Below, piece by piece: positions 10,901-24,592 of a DNA stretch of 64,000 bases. The stretch covers positions 16,244,001 through 16,308,000 of the forward strand of contig OZ316899.1 of NCBI GenBank assembly GCA_973895155.1. Direction: 5' to 3'. A program made the position numbers and the translations under genes. The stretch is from Marsupella aquatica. Lineage: Eukaryota; Marchantiophyta. Positions within the stretch are counted from its first letter, which is position 1. Each line of letters begins with the position of its first letter. The notes beneath the pieces were generated by a model that worked only from the letters and a program-made list of their open reading frames with translations, was not told the origin of the DNA and made no database searches.

Positions 10901-13900
10901 ACTAACCACGAGTCCTGTTCAGCTTGCTATCTTCGTTTGAACCCCCTATTTAAACATTGAATCAAAGCACTACAGCGGCAGTCAGCTGTAAAGAGAGCCA
11001 AAAAGACATATTTCACATTTGCCATCCTTAGCATTTAGATCTAAACGTAGCCGTTTGTTCCGCAGTTTGCTGATCCCATACAGTGTGTCCCCATCGCTGG
11101 GTATCCTCTCCTGGTCCTCATGTTCAAGTTGCCAGAAAATGTTGTGAAGGGCTGCTTCATTATTAAGGAGGGCCATATCATAGTCGGTCAAAATCTGGAA
11201 ATATTGCGCTTCAGTTCTCGATAGTTTCCTCTAGAATTCTTTCAGGACCAATATGTTCCCCACAGCGAGGAGAGTGCCTAACCACCTTTCGTGCTACTTG
11301 TCGCTGGATATATTCGAGTTCACAAAACCAGAGGCTGTTGGATTCAGAACACTATTCCCAAGACTGCGTGGGTCCAATCAATGTGGATGATGTAAATGCG
11401 TCCACCAGGACCGTGGTAACAACATCTGAATCTCAGGGGATAGATGTTGAGGTCACTGCTCGGAAAATACGTTGCCTCAGCAGAAATCAAATTGGCATTG
11501 AGGACGGATTAGAGTTTGGCTCTGAGGGATGTTGAAGGAGGACAGAGTGGATCAGAGGGGACAACCCTAAACTCTAAACTCAGAAAGCAATCATCGGATG
11601 AAGCTGCAGCTTCCAATAACAGAATTTATTACTGCTTATTCTGGTTCTCGCATACCCTGCAATGTTCATCCAGTAAACTTATTTTCCACACCCTCAACTT
11701 GCTCAAGCTGTTTGTCTGGAGTGAACTTACCCGATACAAGAATTCACCTCACAAAAGTGCACAATCAAATCACTTGTTGAGCAGTTCCGAAAGACCAAAT
11801 ATCCCTGCCTTTCTCTGCAGTGAAGCTTTGAGAATCTCCTGCGCGGATACCTTTATGTTGCTAAAAACAAATTGTAGAGCAAGCCTGCTTCTTAACTTTT
11901 GTCCATCTAGATCTGAAAGGAGGATCAGTTTTGAGGGAAGCTAAGAAAACGGAGAAGGTGTTCATTGAACACAGGCTATCCCTTGATCATATCCTTTAGA
12001 ATTCTCCAGAGTCCCCATGCCTAAACTGGTTAAGCCTAGTAGGTGTGACCTATTCCCTCAAGAAGCGTCCTCCTCTTAGCGAAATTCTCCCTAAGCACTT
12101 CACGTGAAGTGTGGATCTGCAATTTTGCGAAGAGTAGTCATACGAAGTTTCCCCTTCTTAGCGAGTTTCTCCTCGCTTTTGGGGAGTGGAGTCTAGAGCA
12201 TTTACCTGCCTTCTGACCTTTGAATTCCTCTGTGAACCAGTCTCGCATATTTGGTCGCAGTCATGGTATGAATAAATCATTTGTTTCTATCTTCTCTTCT
12301 AGGCTTGCAATTCCTGGCCTTCGTGTCTGCTTCGCTGCTTCTGAAATAGTTTAGAAGGTCACGAAAATACCTTAAATTCAATTTCAGGATTTTATTTTCA
12401 TCAGACTACTCTAATTAATAAAAATGGTGACTTGAGTATACATGTTCCTTGAAAATGGTATGTATCAATATTTAGATAGACTATACGCCAAAGATGTCAC
12501 AGATGTCCCTGATAACCATGCCAAATTCGAAAGCAGACTAGTTGGGATTGGTGCTTATTCTGTTCGTACTTTGAGTCCCCAAAAGTCTTCGCTAAGACCA
12601 GAACGTACAAACAGAAAGGCAGTTGCTATGAGAGTCCCCCTTTTGAAATGACTCTCGAAGTTCACTCAACCCCTCATTTTGAATTAGAGCAGAGCTCACG
12701 ATCGCTTATGTCAGGAGTTTTTCTACTTCACCTAGCTTCGTAGCTCATTGAGCTCTTTCCTTTCTTTACTCTTTCAATACTACTCTCAATACTGCTCTCC
12801 ATAGTCCGGTCAAAATTTTCTTCTTAAGTTTCTGGTTTCGTAGCGTCCTTGCAGTCTTCAGGTTTCCCTTATTTTGGAACCTCTAGTTGAGGCCCTTATT
12901 TTGGAACCTCTAGTTGAGGCTCCTCCCGGGTGGACCACTGGAGACCAGCTTCACATCACAAAACAAAGCTTAGAATGGAATTCAACAGAGGTTACAACGA
13001 AATCTTCATTGAGAGCAATTCATAACCTTTGAAGAGACTGATTTCACCCTGTCTCTTGAAGGTTAAGAACCTGGTTGTGAAGTGGAACAGGCATCTTTTG
13101 AATTTGGACAGGGCCCACAACGAGCATATTTATCGAGGAAAATCCGGACATGATGAACTTGTTGATCACCCCTGCCACTCCATGATGAACTTAGTCGAAT
13201 TGGTAAGCCCAGACTTGGGAAAGCTTTACCAATTTCGGTCGTAATGGTCTCTCTAATCAGACCATTAGCTTTGAATCATGAGAAGGCCAAAGCAGCAGAC
13301 TCCACTCAAGATCTAAAAAGATCTTGCAGTATTGAAACAGAGGTAGCTCCCTGTACATTTTTGATGTATAAAATAGGATAAAGCAGGATTTTGCGATGGA
13401 ATATTGGTTCAGGTTTTGCAAGAGTATTTCCTTCCGCTTAAGACCTTTGGATCGCTGAGACAGCCATGCATTTACAGGTCAAGGATGATGCTGGTTTTGT
13501 GTCCGATACTCCTCTAAAGTTGGCTATTTTGACTATGGACGGCATTCCGATCTTTCCGAAGACTTGGAGGAAACTGCCTTTTCTGACTCTCATCAACAGG
13601 AAATCAACATTCGCAAAATTGTAGATCCACAGACTGTGAAGTACTTTCTAGTTCTGGTGTGCATTGAAGACCAAAAGCAGCAATTTAAGTCAAGGATAAG
13701 AACAAGATTTGGAATGTGGTTGATAAGCTTCCTCTTGGACGGAAAGCTGTCAGTTGTGGGACGAATTCCGAGTCAATTTTAGTTCAGACGGATCTGCTAC
13801 AAGGTTATCATGAGTCACTGCATTACACTACAGTGAAATACAATCTACTGCACTTCATCTTTAGTCAATTACAGTGAGTGAAGGTGGATGTCAGGACTGT

Positions 13901-16900
13901 TCTAAATATGGCATCCTACGCAAAATAAGTAGACGAAACACTTCAAGGTTTAGCGGAATCACTTTGATCAGACCGTTCCTTTCCATAGACGAAAGCTTTG
14001 TCTCCCATTGTCAGTCAAGCTAGTTTTCCTTTTACTCGCCTTTCGTGTAGATGACTCTCACGCTGAGTCCGATGTTAAACTACCTGAGGCATTGCAACCA
14101 TCTCTGCGAAAATGATGCGCTATCCGAGCTAAATCTGACGTTACTAAGGCATGGAGACCATCAACACGAGAAGGAAGGATACAACTTAAGATTCTTCAAA
14201 GCACTACATTCTTGATAAGCTGCCGGAATTTAGCAGTGTAAACCTGTTTCCACAACCGTAAAATTCATCTGAAAGGATTAAAGACTATTGCGCTCAAACT
14301 GACCAAGAAAAGACCTAAATGGAAGGGAGTCCGTACCAGAGTGCTGCTGGTAGCCTGATGTGGGCTATGGTCTGCACTAGACGAGAATAGTTGCTCACTT
14401 CATGTCGAATCTTGAACCTACTACTCACTGGAAGCCAGTAAAGAGGATATTTAGGTGCGTACATACTAGCAAAACCAGTCCGGCATACACAAAAGACGAA
14501 TCTCCTGCACATTATATACTTTTTCCACGTGAAGTGAAGACATTGATCCCAGAAGGTCAACTCCTGCGGACCGCTTCAAATTAGGCAAAGCAGCTATCAC
14601 TGGGGTACATAAAACAAATCGATGCTTTGTCATGTCAAGAAGTAAGGCTAATCTATGGCCGTAACCGAAACTTCCACAGAAAGCATTGTCAATTAGGAAA
14701 CTCTTAGTCAGCTGATTCAGCTAATCAGAAGCAAAGGCAAGATTTTGGTTTACTAATCAAAGGACCTTTGCACCTTTAGAATCACCTGGATTCCATCAGA
14801 GAAACGAGCAGATTGATACAAAACTCCATTTTGTTAGGAACAATCCACGAGAGCAGGAAGTAAAGTACTCTACTGTTCGACTGAGTAGATGGTGGCAAAG
14901 ACTGCGACAAAAAAAGTTTGCCAACAATAAAACACATTTACTTTCAGGAAACAGCTAGGTCTATAAACAATTCCGCTCTTTTAGTCACTGCAAAGGGAGT
15001 GGAACAACAGTGCTAATCTCATGTATCTACAATGTACATGCATGCTTGATTAAAGACTATGTACTTTCCCAGCTATGGTCAAACTGCAAAGAGATTATTG
15101 AACAACATCCATTGTTATCCACAAAATTACAATTGAGCTAAGGATGTGCCAAATAATTCCACTGGCTGTGCATGTAAAATGCTTCCAACTACTAATCGAT
15201 TCAATTATACTCCAACCCTGTTTACACTTTCTTATTAGAATCACACATATGAAAACCTGTCACCCTGCCTGCCCATCTCGACTGTTTTCTCCTGCCCGGC
15301 AAGACTTGAAGGTATTTTATTGGCGATTGAAAAGCTTGGCTCTTGCACCACATGAATAAACAGTCCTATGCACAAGAGATTTTGCAAACAGTCCAATGAT
15401 GACTACGACTACCCGTAACTGTTTACAACAAATGCAACCAGACAGCGCATTGACTTTTGTCAAATGTCGACCAAACACAATTGGCTCGTTAACAATACAT
15501 CTAATTGGGACCAAGGCTCCTTACTATATAACCCAACATTAACTCCCATTCTGGTGCCTCGATGCAAAATACATGACCACAAAGCAATTTGTTCGTCCCC
15601 ATGACCCAACTTGGTCGACATGGACCTTGAATTCAGTCGATCATTCATTCTTGGCAAACTATCCATACAAACGGAAAAATTACTGACTAGTTGCCATTTC
15701 AGAGTAGAAGTGCGCTGAGAGATGCTGAAAAGTCAACGGCAAAAAATGCCAGAGGTATGAAATCCTTGTCAGATCACGAGGCAATACATCTATAGAGACG
15801 ATTGATACTGTCAAGAGCGTGCAAAATAATCAACGACTGGAGAAGAATGTCGACTTTGATGACCGAGTACCCCTCAGCAAGCTACTTACAGGCTTCATCA
15901 TGTCTATTAGACAAAGAGAAAAAGAAGAGAAATACATCCGAGAAACCAGCAGAATTCAAGCGTGGATGACTTTCTGATCACGATGGAAGTGTGACTACAT
16001 TGAAGGCCAAAGTGCAAAGTCTCAGAATCCTTTCAACAAAATGTACCAGCGAATACCATCCATGGTGGCTCAGAAACTCATCACACCCATGGAGCTTAAA
16101 AGACGGGATAAATTCATCAATTCTTAAATGAGTGATTCGGTAGAGATTTTCCATCGCCCATTACCAATTGGCCCCCAATCTATCCCGATACAATATTATT
16201 GCCCGTGAGGGAGAACACCCTAGAAGCTCGCTCTACCAGGTACAAGCATTTGAAAGCGGGACTAACAACGAGCTTAAGTGAATGAGATCTATTCTGATAG
16301 GCATACTTTGGAGGAGAAAGAAGACTGTACCCCTAAGGCCCCCTCCACCACCATTGGTCCACGGTGAAACAGAATAACATGTAAAGCGGGGGCGAATCCG
16401 CTACTTAAATCATGTTGTTCTCACGTCGTGGCTAGTAAGAGGCTACATTAAGGAGCAGCCACCAATAATGATTTAAATAAGAAGAAATCAATGAGCAGCC
16501 AGCAATGCCGTTGGCAAGGTAGACTAAACCTCCATGACCATCTCTAAATTCTGCCTTGGCCAATCTGACCACGCATAAAAAGTTGAATCACAACTCCTTC
16601 AACTGTGCACACTAAACGACATTCCACAGGAAATACTACTCCATCTTGGTCCCTTCCAGACCGAAAACGATAAAAAGGAAGTTGACAAGGAGAGTTTAAA
16701 AATTAATTTGAGGCCCCACCCCCACCCAGACGATTCCAGGATTTGGTCAAACCCTTCACTGTTGTGGCCTACATTTCTCCAGGCGTAATTGATCTCTCCA
16801 AAGTATGCTTCATATTTTAAACAGAACGCCATAGAAAGCCAGACCTTCCGTGTTTGGTTAGAGCGAGAGATTAGATGGAAAATAGCCAGATCTGTCAGTT

Positions 16901-19621
16901 AAGGCAAGCCAGCTTCAATTAAAAGGCGATTGAGCTTGCAACTTTCTTGTCGGATGAAAAGAAAGTCTAATCTTTCGAAGTAACATGGTTCCTAAGTACA
17001 AAGTCAGGAGCCTCATGCACAGGCCTCAATTCATACAGCCCTTACCAGACATCACTAAACTAATGTCTCTCTTGTGGGCCAAGTCACAAAGATGTCTCTA
17101 GCCCGAGCTCCCTGTAAGGATGTCAATTGCGGATGCTTAAATTAATTATTGGACCCAATGGGACTCAGAAGAATGCTCAATCGGAAGGTAGGAAATGCTA
17201 GAACTTGGAAGAAATTGACAACAAACCAATCTAAATCAATGGTTAAGCTTCTACTTCTTGGTTCTAATATTTTCTTCCTTACATGCATCAGAAGCAATGA
17301 AATAATGATAGTGCCTCAAAGTCATGCCCTACCCAGGTGCTTTGAAGACAAAGGCAACGCTACAGAAAACTCGGATCCGTTTCTACAGAATATCAGGAGT
17401 CAGACAAGAACCTTCGGTAGCCTTGAGAGAAAGGATCGAGAAACATCGATTATGAACTTACACTTTGACCCAAAATTACAGTGGGAAAGGCAAGCTTGCA
17501 ACAACATGGGAAGCCACCACCCTTAAGACCGGCTTTATTCACACTGTCATATGATACTGCCTTATTAAATATTAAATGCTCTCTCATAGTTGTTAGAATG
17601 GCATCATATAGACCCATTGTGTAGACCAACACTCACAGTATGCACGGGAGACCACCGCTCACTGGCTAGCTCGTAACCATTCGGGTCATCTCCTGGTGCA
17701 TGCAAGATAGATATACAAACACGTCCATCTGGGTATACTGCAGGAAAACAGAAGAGAACATGAGATACGGGAAACACACCTAAACAGAGCCTTGATGTTT
17801 CTTCAAAACACGAAATCAAAAGAATCTACTGTTCAAAGAGAAGACGGATGCAACATCTCCCACGTAGAATGAAGGATTAAACTCCGAAGTCTCCCCCTTG
17901 AACCAATTCTTCTACACGACATTGGGAACTAATAATGGTCAAATATCACATCACCCGGACATAATAACCTTGTTCCGTGATCAGCAAGCTACACATTACG
18001 TTATACAAGAGGGGGGCAGGAGGGAGGGCGGGGAGGGGGGATCAGCAGGTGAACACAAACAAATTCCCTGACTTAACAGGTGATGCTAGAAAAAGAAATA
18101 TCGGGACTTCGAATTCTACTTGCAAAAATTCCACAGTTGACTTAACTTCGGTTTTGTAGTTCATTTTTCTCACCGTTTGGATGCCACATTTCCGAAGTGA
18201 ACCTAACAGAGGGCGGGCTGTTTGGATAATTTGGAGGAAAACTCATAATTGCATTGAAATAGCCACCCTCACTGCCATCAGCAGTACAACACAGCAAGTA
18301 AGGACTTGAAGCATGAAGGTTACGTTGAAGTAAAACTCGGTGATATAGAACCTTGACAGTCATCCAAGGAAGTCACCGTTGAGCAGCCATCAGTGGCCTT
18401 GCTTAGGACAAGGATACAAGTTCTCTGCAACTGCAGAATGAACAAAGGAACAGATATCTGCAGAAGAGGACACAACGTAGCGAGAAGCATGCAAACTGAG
18501 GATTAAGCAACAAAATACAAAGAATCATACTACAGCGTGTCTGGGGGCCCGATGATGGTGACGTTCCACTCGAAGACATTGCAATCGTCAACAAGGCCGG
18601 CCGAGAAGCCATCCACAGGATTTCTGGAGATATCTGTGGAAAACGAAGGAGCCTAAACTTAGTAGTAGTTATATGGCTCATTACAGTGTTGCAAAAGGAA
18701 GTCGGAAACGACTTTAAGAACCAGTTACCTACAATCCAAACCTACACATACAATCTGATCCTGAAGAGAAAACTGGATTGAGATAGCGGAAGCGATCGAA
18801 TTCAAAGGTTCCAAAACCAGCCCAGGTAAGGATGCAACATCTCAAAGTATTAAACGCTCCCAGCAACCGCCACCACCAACTCACATCTGACTTTGTTGTC
18901 ACGAACGCTGTGATAATAGTGAGAAGGATTCCCATAGCCTTCGAGATTTGAAATTCAAAAACTAAACAAAGACTGCGAATGCATCTTTCCAATCCTAAAA
19001 CCATGACTAGGATATATAGGTGGAGCGTTCGGTCAAAGGAACACATTACTACCCCATCTGATGGCGTTCAGCACAATTTTGTTAGGAAATTCGCTCGTAG
19101 GAAACATGGTTGTATTGGCAATAACAAATAACTCCAACAGTCTAAAGCACTCCGCTACACGAGACGACTCATCCATAAATTACCGACGTACTAACTTGCA
19201 GAAAACGTACGAAAAAGTCTATGAAACCTTCAAGAATTCGGAAGGTAAATAGGAGCCCAAATTTAGCCACTGACAATTTCACTTTTCAAACCTTTCGGAG
19301 ACAACACATTACTACTTCCCGCCTCAGCGACAACAGACAGAAAGAAGAGGTCGAGCAAAGTGTCTGCTATCGAGTTGCTTTCGAGCATTATAGATCGTGG
19401 TATTAACGACGACTTGATGTCACAATGTAGAATTCCAAGGAAAGACCGGAAAGACTAGATGAGGATAGACATGCTTATATATGACGTACACACATGAGCC
19501 AGTGAATTGATACAATTGGATTAACCAACGTTTGGGATCTCCCAGACCCGCACAAGCCAGCGGGGCAGAACATACCTTTAAGCTGCTTGCGCAGCAGCAA
19601 ACTGGCTTGACTTTCTGACAT
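7956..19621 (-). CDS. UBE2G1: Ubiquitin-conjugating enzyme E2, UBE2G/Ubc7 class (plant UBC7/13/14 type), six exons
   Basis: Exons on the minus strand: 19621-19576, 18633-18531, 18271-18174, 17737-17637, 8386-8309, 8033-7956. All introns are GT-AG, the phases match, and the total of 504 nt gives 167 residues, the usual length. The protein starts [15 protein letters not shown] and continues with [51 protein letters not shown] and the active-site segment GRVCISILH. The acidic-loop insertion ([17 protein letters not shown]) marks this E2 class. It ends [21 protein letters not shown]2 enzymes carry ubiquitin on the catalytic cysteine and pass it to substrates with an E3; relatives work in ER-associated and general protein degradation. 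No key residue is missing, so it is probably functional. Odd: intron 4 is 9,250 bp, while the other introns are 259-942 bp. Confidence 0.95.
8387..17636 (-). other. 9.25-kb intron 4 of the E2 gene
   Basis: The donor is GTGAGT after the PVHT codons, and the acceptor is TTGCAG before VETILLS. The interior has only short open frames without known domains; a 27-bp tandem duplication lies at 12866-12919. I could not identify a transposon inside it by motif, although its size suggests old insertions. Confidence 0.85.
12866..12919. repeat. 27-bp tandem duplication
   Basis: Two exact consecutive copies beginning CCCTTATTTTGGAACC, inside the large E2 intron. Confidence 0.9.
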
Positions 19622-21129
19622 GCTGCGACACCCAGTTGAAATATCAGTAGCTCCAGCCACTCGCTGAGTGCAAGTCTAATCAATCATCAACGACAGCTGC
19701 GCCAGAAACGTCGCAACCGACAGACGCAACAAAGGGCTGGGCTGCCTGGACAAAGGCAACGAAGTTGTTCCGCGAGGGCGATCTGTAGAATATTGAAATT
19801 TTCGCCAGAGTTGTTTTGCAGATCCTCTGTCCACCTCCGTCTCATCCACATCTCCCCTGTAAAGTCATAGGTTAATACGAAGGTGGGCAAATGAGAATTC
19901 TAATAGAAACGGCAAAATGATGGTAGGCGGCAAGGAACTGACAGCGGAATCGAAAGGGGAAACAGTCATGCCAAACAACGAATCCCCTGTAGGGCACACG
20001 AGAGTTATCTAAAGGTGATTCTCCGCCGCCCATCAGTTCGAAGAGGCAAAGAAATCATGATAAATTACGGTACAATAAGTGCAACACAAACCACCTATTA
20101 ATAGTCGCTAAATTTTGGTTGTGTCACATCCTCTTATCATCCCCATGGACTGTGACACATAAACTAACTTATTACACTTAATGATAAGCAAATTTAGATA
20201 ATCAATGTTCTAATTAACTGTTTACCTACATTTCAAGTACCTTAGGAGACGTTATACACTTGAAAGTGAACTGAAAATATGTATTGAATAAAAAAAAGGT
20301 TTACATGTAGTATTGTATTTTAAAAAATTTGAGACATCCACTATTTCTAAGATCTCCGTGACGGCAAAGTACTGAAAGCGCTTATTGTAACAAGAACAAA
20401 GCTCTTTGAAAAATATCATTTCTTTGAGCTCTATAGTGGGACATTTAATTGAAGTGCTCTTTGTCAAAGAGCAATGCTCTCTGAAAAATAAGATTTCTCA
20501 ACAATACGCTCTTTGATTAAAATCTGAGATAGTTTTGTTGCAGCAAAATAAGTCAAACCTCTCCTTAACACAAGAGCAACACTCTATGGAAAATACAATT
20601 CCGTCTCAAGAGCAATGTTCTATGAAAATCAAGATTTGCTCCCAGTTTTTCTAGTGGAAATTGTTATATTGGTTCATAGGGATTGTGTTGCTTGTTTCCC
20701 ACTTTTATGGGATTTTTGCGATATATTATAAACATAAAAATATTCTTGAGGAAAAAATTGAATTAATTTTTCTTTTGCTCATTGAACAAACTACTTGAGG
20801 CGCTAGAGTAAATTGTGAAGAGCTTAGTCTATATATTATTTTTATTACCATAAAGGCCAAATAAGGCATACAAATACCTAAACATACCTTACATATTTTA
20901 TATTTTTTATTGAAGTCTAAAAAAATGGTTAAAGTGACTAGCTTGAGGGAAAAGGATATTAAGAGAATACAAGGAAGCTTGCAATCAATGGTGATCTGGT
21001 TGGTACATGGTATCTTTGGACAAAAATGGACAGAGGTGATGCTTTGACAAGGTACTTTTGGACACAAGTGTAACAAATAGTATCCAAGCATATGTGTGTT
21101 TGAGTCAAGTCCATCCAAGTTTGGTTTGT

Positions 21130-21302
21130 CCATGGGGGCTTCATAGACAACCTATCAGTCCATCCGGACTTTAAGTTAACTTAAGGGTGAGTTACACGAG
21201 AGTTATCATTATTATTATTATTATTATTATTATATTAAAAACTGTAATAAAATAAAAATAAAGCCTAGATGGACCTAGGGGTTTGTTGTGAAGCCCCCAT
21301 GG
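21130..21302. repeat. 14-bp perfect inverted repeat around an ATT microsatellite
   Basis: CCATGGGGGCTTCA at 21130-21143 is the exact reverse complement of 21289-21302. Between them lies (ATT)n at 21208-21233. It could be a small MITE-like element, but no target duplication was established. Confidence 0.5.
21208..21233 (+). repeat. ATT microsatellite
   Basis: Uninterrupted ATT repeat, between eight and nine units. Confidence 0.95.
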
Positions 21303-22319
21303 ATTTCTAAAGATGAGATGTACTGACTCAAAACATCAAAATTTGTTCAGACAACATTCGTTATAGTTTTGACTCATATGTGACCTCTAAACAAGCTCTT
21401 GACCATCACGCAATAGTATGTTGAGTCTCATGCAAACTACTTAGGGCGTTCTTCACAAAAGTGAAGCGTCTGTTGGTGATTAGTTTACAATATTTGACCA
21501 TCTTTGCACTCATCGGCAATGAAGCAAATGCTTTCAGAAAAAAATTGAAACTTTGTCAAGTAATAGCTTGGACATTAGAGAACATGCTAGACAATTTTGA
21601 ACTGAAATAGTGATCCAAATGTAATCCAGATAAATGCACAAGTAGCATTTTACAATTGGTCAAGACACCTGGGAAAATTACTCGGGGCGTCCTTTTCAAA
21701 ATTGAAGCACCCTTCTAAGGATAGCCCAACAATGTGGATTTTGGGTGTAAGATCCATGGGGATGGGCAAAACAAACCCTCGGTCCATCCGGGCTTAACTT
21801 TCATAATAAAAGGTCCGGCCTCTTTTCAAGAACTAATGCCCAGATGGATTATTTCCTTGTCTCTAGCTATCTTTATTGAAAGTGATAGGGAGCAAGATCA
21901 TTTTACACCAAACCATGAGATAGTCAAACTACAAATGGATGGTAACCTCTCTCATTAATTATTTACCTACATTTTTTCACTGCGAGAAGATTGTGTGCAC
22001 TTAGAAACCAAAGTGAGAATTTGGATGGAATGAATGAACCAATTGTGCACATTCAAAATATCCCATAGCTCCGCAATGGCAAAGTACTCAAAGTGTTCTT
22101 TGTAACAAGAGAAACACCATATGACAATTAAATAGGACTTCCGGTCCATTGTGAAAAGTTACTTGAAGGGCTCTTTGTAACAAGAGCAAACCCCCTCTAA
22201 ATACAGGATTCATCAACAATACTCTCATAAATTAAAATCTCAGGTAACTTTGGAGTAAAGTTACATCATCACTTATCAGTCGTTTCCATTAGTCAACCTG
22301 ATTTGAGTTGCCATGTCAT

Positions 22320-22618
22320 CTCAGAGAGGCCGCCAAGATGCGGCGCCCAAAAAAAATGTGAAAAAAAATCCTTTTTTTTCTCAAAATTTGATGGAGAAAA
22401 AAAACTTTTTTGAAATTGTATGGGTGTCCATATCGTACGGATACCACATCTTGGCGGGGCCAGTCAAGATGGCCAGGTGTTTGTATGGTACGGACATGGA
22501 AGTTTGTTGGGAATTTTTTTGAGAATTTAATTTTTTGAGAATTTTTCAATAAAATATTTTTAAAATGTTTTTTTCCCATTTTTTTGTTCGTACGCCGATC
22601 TTGGCGAGGTCAGCTGAG
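22320..22618. mobile_element. MITE-like segment with imperfect 26-bp inverted ends
   Basis: The ends at 22320-22345 and 22593-22618 are imperfect inverted repeats sharing CTCAG and CGCCAAGAT. The interior is about 250 bp of AT-rich sequence with A and T runs. No coding capacity. No clear target duplication was found. Confidence 0.35.
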
Positions 22619-23268
22619 ATTACTCAATCTCAGCTGCCTAGCTAAGATGCGTGAAAGTGCAAAGTCATCATCTCAGCTGCTTAGTTGAGATTCAGATTTT
22701 TCAAGGCGGAAAAACTGATAACTAATATCAGCAGCTGATATCCGTTATCAGTGGCTGATAACTGATGATCCTCGCTACCCCGTAACTCTGCAATAATAAA
22801 ATTAGTCATTACACTCCTTATAACAAGAGCAACATTCTCTGAAAAATAGGATTCTGAAACACTGTCCATGTAAACATTTCCTTTAGCTCTGCAACAAAAG
22901 AATTGTCACAATCTTGGTAACAAAAGCAATCTACTACTATAATAGACAATGGGGCCATTTTTTGTCTTTCATCCCATTACAAAATCCAATATTGGCGGGA
23001 ATCAAAATTGGCCGTTAGATATTTGGGGTATTTTTGTATTTGTTTGATCACTACTCACCCTCCCTCACGAGGTCCCCCATGCCCCGCAACACTGGCCGTC
23101 GCTCCGTGGCCTTGCTCTACACCTCACGTCGGCCATCAATGTGGGGATAAGCATCAGCCAGTTCAGCAAGTACTGTCCTAGGCTCCCCTCCTTGCCCTCC
23201 CATGCACCTGGCTGCCATGTACAACTGAAGGTACTTTACTTGCACTCCTTGTGAGGGTACAATACCTC

Positions 23269-23592
23269 CTTGCCCTCTGTGCATGCCTGGTCCTCATGCA
23301 GGACACTCCTACACGACAAGTTTTTTGGCTCGATTGTAGATGATTACCTTTTGAATGCACATCAATCATGAATGTAGAATAATTGAAAAACTATTTTTAC
23401 TTTAAAACAATTCATTTAAAATTGCAGCCTCACCTCCTCGCCCTCTGTGCATGCCTGGTACTCTGGGAGGACACTCCTTTCATGACAAGTTTTTTTGGAT
23501 CTAGACTACTTCCTATCTAGAACTACCTTTTAAAGCAAATCAATAATGAACGTAGAATAATTAAAAATATGTTTTTATTAAAAACAATTCAT
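23269..23592. repeat. Imperfect direct repeat of about 150-170 bp
   Basis: Two adjacent copies (about 23269-23410 and 23437-23592) share CCCTCTGTGCATGCCTGGT, GGACACTCCT, GACAAGTTTTTT, GTAGAATAATT and AAAACAATTCAT in the same order. Confidence 0.7.
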
Positions 23593-24592
23593 GTGAAGTT
23601 TTCAGGTCTATTCTATCCATCTTTCAAGTTTTCCTTGGTACAAATAACAATAAAATCAGAATTGTTGAAACACCACAACATGAGATGACTAATCTTCTCA
23701 TTCAAAAGGAAAGACTTAATACAAGAGGTAACTAAGGATGTTAGGGTAACTACTTAACGGAGGAGGTTTAACCCAGGTTAATGGTAGACTCAACCTTGGG
23801 TTGTAACAAGAATAAACTTATCGTCTGACAAAGAGCAAACAAAATATAACCTTGGTAATAATAAAATGAAGAAATCAAAAGAAATCAAAGCACCGGCAAT
23901 GAACATGTCATTAACTGAAGCAGTGGCCTTAACTACATACCTAGCGGGCATGTGAGGGACATGCCGATGTGCATAAGAGGCATTGTCCCTCGACATGACA
24001 GTTGTCGTGACATATAGTATCATAGCCAAAGTGTATTGAAAACATACAAAGCACCAACAATGCACATGTGCAAGCCGCTAGCAACCAACATGCATAGAAA
24101 AAGTCCCATCACATTTACAAGTGCCAAGAAAAAGGCAAATGAGGAGGTATGTACATAGTGGAGGTGTAAACCTCTGTCCCGCCCAGACCACAGCCAAAAG
24201 GAGGGCTGAAGAAAATTCATGTAGCACGTGGAGCACAGGAAGGGCAAAACCATAACCCTTCTGGCACTTGGGTAAGTTCAGACCGAAGGCAAAAAAGATG
24301 GTACCCTCCATTGCAATTGTCACACAGCAGCATCTGGTCAGCATCATCAATCCGCAAACACACTTTGCACGGGTAATCCACAGGTGGAGTGGTGGACCTC
24401 CCACCACGTGCTTGTCCAAACTTGTTTCTCAGCCTTGAAACAAATCAAACCTTGCACTAACACGGAATATTGGGGCAATTTTCCTTTGACTATACTCCTT
24501 GTCGTTAGCGACCACTCCCATACAAAACCGCATTTGCCCTCGTCAGCACAACCATCGCTCAACAGTCTTTACTAGCTGCACAAGCAACCAAC

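Larger units (their letters stand above)
20386..22863. repeat. Dispersed degenerate repeat with GTAACAAGAGCAA core
   Basis: Related segments lie near 20386-20430, 20463-20533, 20567-20641, 22103-22143, 22176-22254 and 22821-22863. They share an AAGAGCAA-type core, CTCT-TGAAAAATA and often a following GATTTC or CAACAATACTCT. This looks like pieces of one decayed element. Confidence 0.6.
19690..24590. other. AT-rich repeat region without recognisable genes
   Basis: No gene is identified. It holds dispersed copies of a short repeat with the core GTAACAAGAGCAA, an ATT microsatellite, inverted repeats, a MITE-like segment at 22320-22618 and a direct repeat at 23.3-23.6 kb. The open frames here have no known motifs. 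Confidence 0.5.

Noticed and set aside
9000-17600. Other genes inside the large E2 intron
   Set aside because: Short open frames only, with no recognisable domains on either strand.
22313-22579. Overlapping frames on both strands, Lys/Phe-rich
   Set aside because: Caused by A and T runs in a non-coding MITE-like segment.
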